A stretch of DNA of 64,000 nucleotides, taken from NCBI GenBank assembly GCA_903923135.1, contig CAIXWN010000080.1:1-64000 (forward strand), written 5' to 3'. A program made the position numbers and the translations under genes. The stretch's first letter is position 1; every line of letters begins with the position of its first letter. Below the pieces are notes generated by a model that was not told where the DNA came from, made no database searches, and worked only from the letters and a program-made list of their open reading frames with translations. This DNA comes from an uncultured Caulobacteraceae bacterium (GTDB taxonomy: Bacteria > Pseudomonadota > Alphaproteobacteria > Caulobacterales > Caulobacteraceae). This document shows positions 19,191 to 29,076 of the stretch, one piece after another.

Positions 19191-19988
19191 ATGGGACGTC
19201 TGCAGGGCAAGGGCGCCGTGGTGCTGGGCGCCGCCGGGGCCGGAAACATGGGCCAGGTGATCGCCAAACGCTTCGCGGACGAAGGCGCCAAGGTGATGGT
19301 GGCTGGCCGCAACGACGCCGAGCTGGCGCGCTTCAGCGCCGAGATCGGCGCGGAGTGGGCCCACTGCGACATCACCAGGCGTGACGAGGTGTTCGCTCTG
19401 GCGGCGACGGCCAGGACCAGGCTCGGCAATGTGCAGGTGGGCGTCAACGCGACCGGTTGGGGGTTGCTGAAGCCGTTCCTCGAAAACACTCAGGAGGAGC
19501 TGGAGGCGATGACCGCCCTGCAGTTCATCGGCCCGTTCTTCTTCTATCAGGCGATGATCGAGGCCATGGACGGGGGCGGCTCGATCATCCAGATCAGTTC
19601 GGCCACGGCGACGATCATGCTCAACGACCACGCCGCCTATATGGGCGCCAAGGCGGGCGCCGACCATGTGATCCGCTGCGTGGCCAATGAGTTCGGGGCC
19701 CGCGGCATCCGCGCCAACTCCATATCCCCCGGTCTGACTGACACCCCGATGACCGCAGGCGCCAAGGCCACGCCGGGAGTCTATGAGGCCTTCGCCGCCG
19801 CCTATCCTCTCGGACGGGTGGGCACTTCCGAGGACATCGCCGCCGCCGCAGTGTGGCTGGCCAGTGACGAGTGCTTCATGACCGGCCAGAACCTGCAGGT
19901 GAACGGCGGGTTGACCCTGCGGCGCAACCCCAATCGTGACGAGATCACCGCCAGCGTGATGGCCCACATGAAGGCCGGCGCCCAGTAG
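19191..19988 (+). CDS. SDR-family oxidoreductase (SDR-3, atypical motifs)
   Basis: YMGAK catalytic motif but GAAGAGNMG instead of TGxxxGIG and NATG instead of NNAG. Confidence 0.8.
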   Translation: MGRLQGKGAVVLGAAGAGNMGQVIAKRFADEGAKVMVAGRNDAELARFSAEIGAEWAHCDITRRDEVFALAATARTRLGNVQVGVNATGWGLLKPFLENTQEELEAMTALQFIGPFFFYQAMIEAMDGGGSIIQISSATATIMLNDHAAYMGAKAGADHVIRCVANEFGARGIRANSISPGLTDTPMTAGAKATPGVYEAFAAAYPLGRVGTSEDIAAAAVWLASDECFMTGQNLQVNGGLTLRRNPNRDEITASVMAHMKAGAQ

Positions 19989-20012
19989 GGGGCCGCGCCT
20001 GGCCGGCCGGTT

Positions 20013-20387
20013 TCAGGCCTGGTCCCGCCCTCCGGCGGAAGGCTCAAAGGCCTTGACGGTGAGAAACAGGCCGAGCGCCGCGAGGATGCCCAGGCCGATA
20101 TACGCGCCCACGCTGGCGGTCGCCTGCGGCCCGCCGGGAAAGAACAGCCGGTAGAGGCCGGCCAGGAGCCCGACCCAACCGGTCAGCGTGATCAGGACGG
20201 GCCACTGCCGCGACCACGCCGAATGCGCGCGCAGGATGCAGAGTCCGGCGACGAACAGCAGCGCCCCGTTCAGGTAGACCGCCGCCGCAGGCAGCCCGAC
20301 CCAGATGCGCATGTTCGCCGCCTCCGAGGCGGCGATGACGGTCAGGGTCGGCCCCAGGATCGCGGCAATGCTTCTGGCGTCGGCCAT
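20013..20387 (-). CDS. Small multi-TM hypothetical protein
   Basis: ~124 aa, about four hydrophobic segments; ATG complement at 20385-20387. Confidence 0.6.
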   Translation of the reverse strand: MADARSIAAILGPTLTVIAASEAANMRIWVGLPAAAVYLNGALLFVAGLCILRAHSAWSRQWPVLITLTGWVGLLAGLYRLFFPGGPQATASVGAYIGLGILAALGLFLTVKAFEPSAGGRDQA

Positions 20388-20525
20388 CGGTAAGACTCCC
20401 GTTCCCTGACATTCGCCATTCTGTCGCATTCCGCCCATCGCGGCTTGATGCGCCTCAACACCGCCGGTGGAGGAACGCCGCGGAACACTGGCGCGCCGCG
20501 CGGCGATCCCCTACGAAACGCCGCC

Positions 20526-21746
20526 ATGACCGACTGGACCCATCACTACGCCACGCGCGCCTCGCGCATGGCCGCCTCGGAAATCCGCGAGCTGCTCAAG
20601 CTGCTGGATCAACCCGACATCATCTCCTTCGCCGGCGGCATCCCGGACCCGGACCTGTTTCCCAAGGCCGAGATCGCCCGGGCCTATGCCGAAGTGCTCA
20701 ACGACCCGGAACGCTCGGCCGCGGCCCTGCAATATTCGGTCAGCGAGGGTTATGCGCCGCTGCGCGCCTGGCTGGCTGGCTACATGGGCGACCTCGGTGT
20801 TCCCTGCGCGCCGGAGAACATCCTGATCACCAACGGTTCACAGCAGGGGCTGGACTTCATCGGCAAGTTGTTCATCTCGCCGGGCGACACGGTGCTGGTC
20901 TCCTGGCCGACCTATCTGGGCGCGCTGCAGGCTTTCAACAGCTATGAACCGCGCTTCGACGTCCTGCCCGGACCGGAAAACAACCGCAGTGCCGGCAGCT
21001 ATGGGCCGCCCGGCGGTGGCGGGGCGAAGTTCGGCTATGTGATGCCGGAGTTCCAGAACCCCACCGGATCCAGCCTGAACCTGGCCGAGCGCGAGACCCT
21101 GCTCGACGCGGCCGAGGCGATGGACATCCCCCTGGTGGAGGACAGCGCCTATGAGACCCTGCGGTACGACGGCGAGCGGGTTCCCTCGCTGCTGGCCCTG
21201 GCGGCGGCCCGGTCGGGTGGAATCGACGCCTGCAAGGTTCTCTATATGGGCACCTTTTCCAAGAGCATCGTACCGGCGCTGCGGGTAGGCTGGATCGCCG
21301 CGCCGCGGGCGGTGATCGACAAGCTGGTGCTGATGAAACAGGCCAGCGACCTGCATGTGAGCACGCTCAACCAGATCGTCATGTACGAGGTCGCCTCGCG
21401 CATTCTGGGCGAGCACACCGCGCAGATCCGCGAGGTCTACCGGGCGCGACGCGACGCCACCCTGGCGGCCCTTGCGGCCTTCATGCCGCCTGGCGTGAGT
21501 TGGACGCCGCCCGAGGGCGGCATGTTCATCTGGTTGACCCTGCCGGAAGTCATCGACGGGGCGGCGCTGCTTGAGCGGTGCATCAAGGAGGCGCGCGTGG
21601 CCTTTGTGCCCGGCGCGGCGTTCTTCGCCGACCGTTCGGGACGCAACACCATCCGCCTGAGCTTCTCGCTGAACCCCGAGGCCAAGGCGGCCGAAGGCGT
21701 CAGGCGGATCGCGGCGATGATCCGCACGGTGCTGGCCGGCCAGTAG
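20526..21746 (+). CDS. PLP-dependent class I/II aminotransferase
   Basis: IISFAGGIPDPDLFP, GTFSKSIVPALRVGW PLP-lysine region. Confidence 0.9.
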   Translation: MTDWTHHYATRASRMAASEIRELLKLLDQPDIISFAGGIPDPDLFPKAEIARAYAEVLNDPERSAAALQYSVSEGYAPLRAWLAGYMGDLGVPCAPENILITNGSQQGLDFIGKLFISPGDTVLVSWPTYLGALQAFNSYEPRFDVLPGPENNRSAGSYGPPGGGGAKFGYVMPEFQNPTGSSLNLAERETLLDAAEAMDIPLVEDSAYETLRYDGERVPSLLALAAARSGGIDACKVLYMGTFSKSIVPALRVGWIAAPRAVIDKLVLMKQASDLHVSTLNQIVMYEVASRILGEHTAQIREVYRARRDATLAALAAFMPPGVSWTPPEGGMFIWLTLPEVIDGAALLERCIKEARVAFVPGAAFFADRSGRNTIRLSFSLNPEAKAAEGVRRIAAMIRTVLAGQ

Positions 21747-21787
21747 CGTCCGGGAGGACCGCCCCCGGAGCGTCGCCGTCCGGGCCC

Positions 21788-23197
21788 CTAAAGCCCCCGC
21801 GCCGCTTCACCTTCCGCGATGTAGCGTTCGATCATGTGGTGCAGATGCCGGATACGCATCTCGGTGTAGCGGCCGAAATGCACAAGGCCGTTGCCTGAGG
21901 CGCGAAGGCCCTCCTGGACGAAGGGCAGATTGCCCATGTCCTGTTCGAAGATGCCGGCCAGGCCGCCGAGTTCGGTCGCGGCGCTCCAGGGTTCGTCGAC
22001 CCCCAGTTCGTGCACCGGCGCCGGCTTGGGACGCGGGCCGTCCTTGGGGCAGCGCTTGAGCAGGATGACGTCCATGACGCCCATTTCCGGATCGCGGCCG
22101 TAGGGGCGCCACCGATAGACAAGGTTGGGGTTGTGACCGGCCCAGAAGCTCATGTTCGGCCAGACGTTGTAGAGCAGGGCGTCGCCCAGTTCGGCGTCGG
22201 AGCAGGCCGAATAGTCGTGGCCGTCCTCGGCGCCGAGCGCCTTGCGCTGCTGTTCAGCGGCGAAGGCCCGGGCAGTCATGCCCTCGGGCACCTGGGTCTG
22301 GCCGTCCTCGAAGCCGCGGCGGCGGCCGCCGCCCGTCTGGCCGCTCATCGCCTGGATGATCTCGGTGGGTGTGTAGTTCTCGTCATAGACGAAGGGGCTG
22401 GGCACGCCCGAGGCCGAGAACTGCCGCGAGATGAAGTCGCTGAAGATGTCGTACTGGCTGTTGGCGTCGGCCAGGAACGGCAGGATCTGCGGATGGGTGG
22501 TGATGGAGTGATGGCTTTCCATGAACGCCTCGGCCAGAGCCTTCCAGTTGCAGCGGCAGACCTTGGCCACGTGCACCGCCTTGTAGCGGTCAGGATAGTT
22601 GTAGCGTTCGAAATGCTCGGCCATGACGCCGATGGTGTCCATCAGCGGCTTGGCGTTCGGGTCCGGATTGATGAACACGAAGCCACCCCAGGTCCCCACG
22701 CGCGCCTGCGGCAGACTGAGGTCCTTGCCTTCCCACTGCGGAAAGTCCCAGCCGATGGGGTTGTCCTTGAAGGTGCCGTCATTGTTCCAGGCGATGCCGT
22801 GATAGGGGCAGCGGAACTCGTCCTTGCAGCCGTTCAGCGTGACCAGTTTTCGGCCGCGGTGCAGGCAGGTGTTGTAGTACGCCCGGATGTCACCGGCGGC
22901 GGTGCGGGCGACGATGAAGGATTTGCCGACGATGTCATAGATCACGTAGTCGCCGGGGTTGGGGATTTCCTCCTCGCGGCAGGCCATCTGCCAGACCTTC
23001 GACCAGACGTGGTCGACTTCCTTCTGGAAGTATTCGGCGCTGTAGTAGCGGGAGGCCGGCACCGGATCGACGCCGATCTCGGGGACAGGGCCCTGGCGCA
23101 GATGATCGGGGATCGGCCGGGTGTCGCGGCACAGGATGTCCTCGTAGGATTCCGACGGGTGCCGGTCGGGACGATAGGGGGCGTTGGATCCGTCCAT
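21788..23197 (-). CDS. Rieske oxygenase alpha subunit (RO5)
   Basis: CLHRG...CPYHG Rieske motif; EAFMESHHSITTH iron site; similar to RO1 and RO2. Confidence 0.92.
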   Translation of the reverse strand: MDGSNAPYRPDRHPSESYEDILCRDTRPIPDHLRQGPVPEIGVDPVPASRYYSAEYFQKEVDHVWSKVWQMACREEEIPNPGDYVIYDIVGKSFIVARTAAGDIRAYYNTCLHRGRKLVTLNGCKDEFRCPYHGIAWNNDGTFKDNPIGWDFPQWEGKDLSLPQARVGTWGGFVFINPDPNAKPLMDTIGVMAEHFERYNYPDRYKAVHVAKVCRCNWKALAEAFMESHHSITTHPQILPFLADANSQYDIFSDFISRQFSASGVPSPFVYDENYTPTEIIQAMSGQTGGGRRRGFEDGQTQVPEGMTARAFAAEQQRKALGAEDGHDYSACSDAELGDALLYNVWPNMSFWAGHNPNLVYRWRPYGRDPEMGVMDVILLKRCPKDGPRPKPAPVHELGVDEPWSAATELGGLAGIFEQDMGNLPFVQEGLRASGNGLVHFGRYTEMRIRHLHHMIERYIAEGEAARGL

Positions 23198-23208
23198 GGT
23201 CGTTTCCT

Positions 23209-24351
23209 TCAGGCTTCGAGGATGGCGACGGCCGAGAGGCCGGGGGCCCCGTAGACCTGGCTGTAGCCCAGCCGGGCGTCGGCGACCTGACGGCCCTCCG
23301 CCCGGCCGCGCAGCTGCTGTACGTTTTCGTAAACCTGGCGCAGGCCCGACGCGCCGATCGGCTCGCCACAGGCCAGGCAACCGCCGTCGGTGTTCATCGG
23401 CAGCCGCCCGTTCAGGCGGGTGACGCCTTCGGCCAGCCAGGCTTCCTGCTCGCCGTCGGCGCAGAAGCCATTCTCGGCCATGTGCATGATTTCGGCGCCC
23501 GATTCAGTGTCCTGGATCTGGGCGACGCTGATGTCTTCGGGGCCGACGCCAGCCATCTCATAGGCGGCCTTGGAAGCCAGCACCGTCGGGGCCACGCCGC
23601 GCTCGACATCAAGCGACGGGGCGAAGACCTCGAAGGAGCCGCGGGGGCGCGTGCGCACCGCCGCGCCGCGCACCTTGGGGCCGGTCAGGCCCAGCTCGCG
23701 CATCTTCCGGTCGGAGGCCAGGATCATCGCCACGCCGCCCTCGGCCGGCGAGCAGAACATGAACTTGGTCAGCGGGTCGGAGACCATCTGGCTGTTGAGC
23801 ACGGTGTCGAGATCGACCGCCTCGCGACGCCAGGCGTGCGGCGTGACAACGCCGTTCTCGAAGGCCTTTACGGCGACCCGTCCCAGGCTGGTGGCGCTCA
23901 CGCCGTGGAGCTCCATGTAGCGCCGGATCTTCATGGCGAAGAACTGGGTGGTGAGCATCATGCCGGTCTCGCCGTACCAGCGCGGCAGGCCCGAGGCTTC
24001 CGGATCGGCGTTGAAGGCGCCGCGGGGGTGTTTGTCGAAGCCCAGCACCACGCCGATGTCGAACTCGCCGGACTTGATCGCCCAATAGCCGGACAACAGC
24101 GACGAACCGCCGGTGGCGCAGCCGTTGGAGATGTTGATGAACTGGACCCCGGTGAGGCCCAGTCGCGGCAGGGCGGCGTCGGCGCTGCCGGCGGCCGACG
24201 AGCCGCCGAAAGCGAACTGCATGTCGGCCCAGTCGACGCCGGCGTCGGCGAGGGCCTCACGCACTGCATAGACCCCCTGGTCGAGGCCGGTCATGTCCGG
24301 CGTGCGGCCGAAGGCGTGGATGCCGGCGCCGACGATATGAACATCAGTCAT
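23209..24351 (-). CDS. Thiolase-superfamily protein (SCP-x/Ltp2-like)
   Basis: NISNGCATGG nucleophile region; GGCLACGEPIGASG at the canonical GHPIGASG position; adjacent DUF35-like gene. Confidence 0.85.
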   Translation of the reverse strand: MTDVHIVGAGIHAFGRTPDMTGLDQGVYAVREALADAGVDWADMQFAFGGSSAAGSADAALPRLGLTGVQFINISNGCATGGSSLLSGYWAIKSGEFDIGVVLGFDKHPRGAFNADPEASGLPRWYGETGMMLTTQFFAMKIRRYMELHGVSATSLGRVAVKAFENGVVTPHAWRREAVDLDTVLNSQMVSDPLTKFMFCSPAEGGVAMILASDRKMRELGLTGPKVRGAAVRTRPRGSFEVFAPSLDVERGVAPTVLASKAAYEMAGVGPEDISVAQIQDTESGAEIMHMAENGFCADGEQEAWLAEGVTRLNGRLPMNTDGGCLACGEPIGASGLRQVYENVQQLRGRAEGRQVADARLGYSQVYGAPGLSAVAILEA

Positions 24352-24372
24352 GGTGGATCAGGCTCCTTGGGG

Positions 24373-24780
24373 TCAGGCCGGGCGGAAGGCGTAGGTGACG
24401 ACCTCGCCCCGGGTGGAGGTGGGGAACGCCTCGAGAGCGACCTTCATGGGCAGGCCGATCTTCAGGGTGGAGGGATCATCGACGAGAATACGGCCCTCGA
24501 CGATCACCTGACCGGCGAATTCCACATAGCCGACCGCGAAGGGCTTGAAGCTCTTGTCGTCGTCGTCGCCGATATAGGGCGGGGTCTTGGGACGGAAGCG
24601 CTGCACCGTGTAGGACCACAGCTTGCCTTCCGGGGCGAGTTCCACGGCGTCGTAGAAGGCGGCGTCGGCGCCGCGCGGCATGGGGAAGCGCATCTCGCCA
24701 TCGGTCTTGCGCCGTCCGGCGACCAGCACCGGCCCTCCGGCCTTTTCGACAAACACGCCGTCGGCGACAGCCACAACCAT
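24373..24780 (-). CDS. OB-fold / DUF35-like partner of thiolase-family protein
   Basis: ~135 aa; GKLWSYTVQRFRPKTPPY...FAVGYVEFAGQVIVEGRIL typical of DUF35 OB-fold proteins. Confidence 0.75.
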   Translation of the reverse strand: MVVAVADGVFVEKAGGPVLVAGRRKTDGEMRFPMPRGADAAFYDAVELAPEGKLWSYTVQRFRPKTPPYIGDDDDKSFKPFAVGYVEFAGQVIVEGRILVDDPSTLKIGLPMKVALEAFPTSTRGEVVTYAFRPA

Positions 24781-24908
24781 CTTCAACCCTCCCGAGGTCG
24801 CTATTTTCACCAGACCATACGGCCTTCCAGAAAAAAGTCATCCGTGTTTTTTTTACGCGCGCGCACTTTATTCTCAAATGCGTCTTCCGGTGATCCGTCC
24901 GCAAATGA

Positions 24909-26072
<1,164 letters not shown>

Positions 26073-26079
26073 CCGGCAG

Positions 26080-27114
26080 TCAGCGGACCGCCATCTCCAG
26101 CGCCTTGCGGAACAGGGTCGGCGCGCCGGCCAGGGCCTCCGATAGGGGCGTCCACAGGAGCGCCGCGTCGCGGGCGCGGGTGGAGGCGGTGAGCACCCGC
26201 AAGTCCAGCGAGAAGTGTGTGAAGACGTGAGTGACAACGCCGGCCTCCCGCCATGGGCCGGCGCCTGGCGCGTGGTCGACGGCCTCCGTCGAGGGCCACG
26301 GGGCGGCGCGCCAGGGTGTGGTCGGCAGGCCCAGCATCCCGCCCAGCAGCCCCTTCGGCGGCCGACGGACCATCGCAACGGCCTGGCCATGGGTGAGGGC
26401 GAAGGCCACGCCATGGCGGCGGGGCCGCGCCCGCCGGGCCGTCTTGCGGGGATAGGTCTCGGGCGCGCCACCCGCCTCCGCCTTGCAGACGCCCGACAAG
26501 GGGCAGGCCGGACACTCCGGCGTGCGCGGCCGGCACACCGTCGCGCCCAGATCCATCAATGCCTGGGCCCAGTCGCCCGGGCGTACGGTGGTGACGAAGC
26601 GCGCCGCCAGGTCTTTCAGTTCGCCCTTGGCCCCGGGCATCGCCGACTCCACGGCGAACAGCCGGGCCATCACCCGCTCGACATTGCCATCCACCACATT
26701 GGCGGGTCGGTCGAAGGCTATGGCGGCCACCGCGGCGGCGGTATAGGCGCCCAGGCCCGGCAGGGCGCGCAGGCCCGCCTCGTCGCCGGGAAACACCCCG
26801 CCGTGCTGGATGGCCACGGCGCGGGCGCAGGCCAGAAGGTTCCGCGCTCGGGCGTAATAGCCGAGCCCCGCCCAGGCCGCCATCACCTCGTCGTCGTCGG
26901 CGGCCGCCAGGTGGGCCACCGTGGGCCAACGGCCTGTGAAGTCCAGAAAATAGCGGGTGGCGTGGGCGACGGTGGTCTGCTGCAGCATGACTTCAGACAG
27001 CCAGACGCCGTAGGAATCGGCCTGTTCCCCTTGTCGCGCGCGCCAGGGCAGGTCGCGGCGGCAGACGTCATACCAGGCGAGAAGGCGAGTGCGGATTGTA
27101 GAGACGGAGGACAT
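26080..27114 (-). CDS. mutY: A/G-specific adenine glycosylase
   Basis: HhH-GPD core LPGLGAYTAAAV, Cx6Cx2Cx5C iron-sulfur motif CRPRTPECPACPLSGVC. Confidence 0.92.
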   Translation of the reverse strand: MSSVSTIRTRLLAWYDVCRRDLPWRARQGEQADSYGVWLSEVMLQQTTVAHATRYFLDFTGRWPTVAHLAAADDDEVMAAWAGLGYYARARNLLACARAVAIQHGGVFPGDEAGLRALPGLGAYTAAAVAAIAFDRPANVVDGNVERVMARLFAVESAMPGAKGELKDLAARFVTTVRPGDWAQALMDLGATVCRPRTPECPACPLSGVCKAEAGGAPETYPRKTARRARPRRHGVAFALTHGQAVAMVRRPPKGLLGGMLGLPTTPWRAAPWPSTEAVDHAPGAGPWREAGVVTHVFTHFSLDLRVLTASTRARDAALLWTPLSEALAGAPTLFRKALEMAVR

Positions 27115-27135
27115 CGCCACGGCTATACAGGCTTC

Positions 27136-27699
27136 ATGGCTCGCAGGCTCCCCAGCGCCGAGGAAACCTTCCACATCCTGTCCAGCCGGCGCACCCGCCC
27201 CATGCCGGGGCCGCCGCCGGCGGCCGGCCGCGCCCTGGTCAGGACGCTCAAGGCGCTCGAGGCCCGCTTCGGCCACGGGGCAGACGCGTTGCAGGCCCGG
27301 TGGCGCGAGATCGTCGGGCCGGAACTGGCTCGCCGTACAGAGCCCACCAGGCTGGTGAAGCCCCGCACGGGCGGAGCCGCCACGCTGGAACTGCGTGTCG
27401 AGGGCCCGTCGGCGGCGATCATCCAGCACCGCGCCTCCGACATTCTGGAGCGGGTGAACCTGTTCCTGGGCGCCGGGGCGGTCGCGAGGCTACGCATCGT
27501 GCAGGGTCCCCTGCGCGGGCCGGCGCAACGTAGCCGACCGGGGCCCGGCGCCGCGCAGCGCCGGTTCAAGGCGCCCCTCGACGCCGCGGCTGAGCAGGCC
27601 CTGGCGAACCGCCTGAAGGGATTCGCGGACGGCCCCCTCAAGACGGCCCTGACCCGTCTGGGCCGCGAAGTGCTGCGATCAGGCCGCACCGAACTCTGA
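27136..27699 (+). CDS. dciA: DUF721/DciA-like protein
   Basis: ALQARWREIVGPELARRTEPTRLVK...LELRVEGPSAAIIQHRASDILERVN typical of DUF721. Confidence 0.75.
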   Translation: MARRLPSAEETFHILSSRRTRPMPGPPPAAGRALVRTLKALEARFGHGADALQARWREIVGPELARRTEPTRLVKPRTGGAATLELRVEGPSAAIIQHRASDILERVNLFLGAGAVARLRIVQGPLRGPAQRSRPGPGAAQRRFKAPLDAAAEQALANRLKGFADGPLKTALTRLGREVLRSGRTEL

Positions 27700-27807
27700 C
27701 TTGCGCGACGGCAGTCGTTTGGGTCACAAACAGGCGGTCAAACGGTCGGGCCGCTCCCCTCCAGGTTCCCGACGCCGGGGACGCCAGACATTAAGGATCA
27801 CGCGCCC

Positions 27808-28434
27808 ATGCGTAAGTTCGCCGCTCTACTCGTCGGCCTCTATCTCACCGTCAGCCTCGCGGGTTGCCAGAAGGCCGCCACCAGCAACGTCACCGCCGAC
27901 GACATGACCATGGGGTCGCCCGACGCCAAGGTGACGATGATCGAATACGCCTCGGTGTCCTGTCCGCACTGCGCCCGCTTCGACATGGAGGTGTTTCCGG
28001 CCTTCAAGGCCAAGTACATCGACACCGGACAGGTTCGCTACATCGCCCGCGAGGCCCTTACGGGCGACCCGGCCATCGCCGCCGCCGGCTTCCTGACCGC
28101 CCGCTGCGCCGGCAAGGACAAGTACTTCCAGGTGGTCGACGCCATCTACCACGCCCAGCAGGAGATGTTCACCGGGGGCGAACCGCACGCGGTGCTGCTC
28201 AATATCGCCCGCTCGGCCGGAATGACGGACTCGCAGTTCGAGAGCTGCATCAAGGATGAGACCGCCCTGAGCGCGCTGAACAGTCGGTGGGAGCGCTATG
28301 TGAAGGACGACAAGATCAACGGCACGCCGACCTTCATCATCAATGGCAAGGTCTATGACAAGGGCGAGATGAGCCTGCCCGAGCTCGACGCCGCAGTGGC
28401 CGAGGCCAAAGCATCCGGAAAGACCGCGTCTTGA
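27808..28434 (+). CDS. DsbA-family thioredoxin-fold lipoprotein
   Basis: Lipobox LAGC; CPHC active site in EYASVSCPHCARF. Confidence 0.88.
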   Translation: MRKFAALLVGLYLTVSLAGCQKAATSNVTADDMTMGSPDAKVTMIEYASVSCPHCARFDMEVFPAFKAKYIDTGQVRYIAREALTGDPAIAAAGFLTARCAGKDKYFQVVDAIYHAQQEMFTGGEPHAVLLNIARSAGMTDSQFESCIKDETALSALNSRWERYVKDDKINGTPTFIINGKVYDKGEMSLPELDAAVAEAKASGKTAS

Positions 28435-29060
28435 AGGACGGCCTGACCCGGAGCATGCGACCGGCCCGGCGGAGCGTCCTCGCCGCCTGGGTCCTGGCTC
28501 TCGGTCTCGCGGCCGGCGGCGCGGTCTGCGCGGCCCAGGCGTCCTCGCTGGCCGAAACGTCGCTGGGCTCCCCGCGGGCTCCGGTGACGGTGATCGAATA
28601 CGCCTCTGTGGGCTGTCCGCACTGCGCGGTGTGGGCCAATGAAGTGTTTCCGGGCTTCCGGGCCAAGTACATCGACACCGGCAAGGTGCGGTTCGTGTTT
28701 CGGGAGATGCTGACCGGCAACGGCGCCCTGGCCGCGGCTGGCTTCCTCACCGCTCGCTGCGCCACGTCGGACAAGTATTTCCAGGTCGTCGACGACGTGT
28801 TCGCCCAGCAGGCCGAGCTCGGCCGCGAGGGCGTCGATGCCCTGGCGCGCATTGCGCTGCGCGCGGGGATCAGCCGCGAGCGTTTCGAGGCCTGCCTGAG
28901 AGACGAGGCGGCGCTGAAGGCGCTCAACGAGCGGACAACCGCCGACGCCAAGGCGCATGACGTCACCGGCACGCCGACCTTCTTCGTCGGCGACGAACGG
29001 CTGGACGGCGAACAGACGCTGGAGCAGCTGGACGCCGCCATTTCCCGGGCCCGTCACTAG
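28431..29060 (+). CDS. DsbA-family thioredoxin-fold protein (tandem paralog)
   Basis: CPHC in [16 protein letters not shown] at 28431 overlaps previous stop, in-frame ATG at 28455 also possible. Confidence 0.88.
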   Translation: MKDGLTRSMRPARRSVLAAWVLALGLAAGGAVCAAQASSLAETSLGSPRAPVTVIEYASVGCPHCAVWANEVFPGFRAKYIDTGKVRFVFREMLTGNGALAAAGFLTARCATSDKYFQVVDDVFAQQAELGREGVDALARIALRAGISRERFEACLRDEAALKALNERTTADAKAHDVTGTPTFFVGDERLDGEQTLEQLDAAISRARH

Positions 29061-29076
29061 GCGCGAAGGGAGCGTC

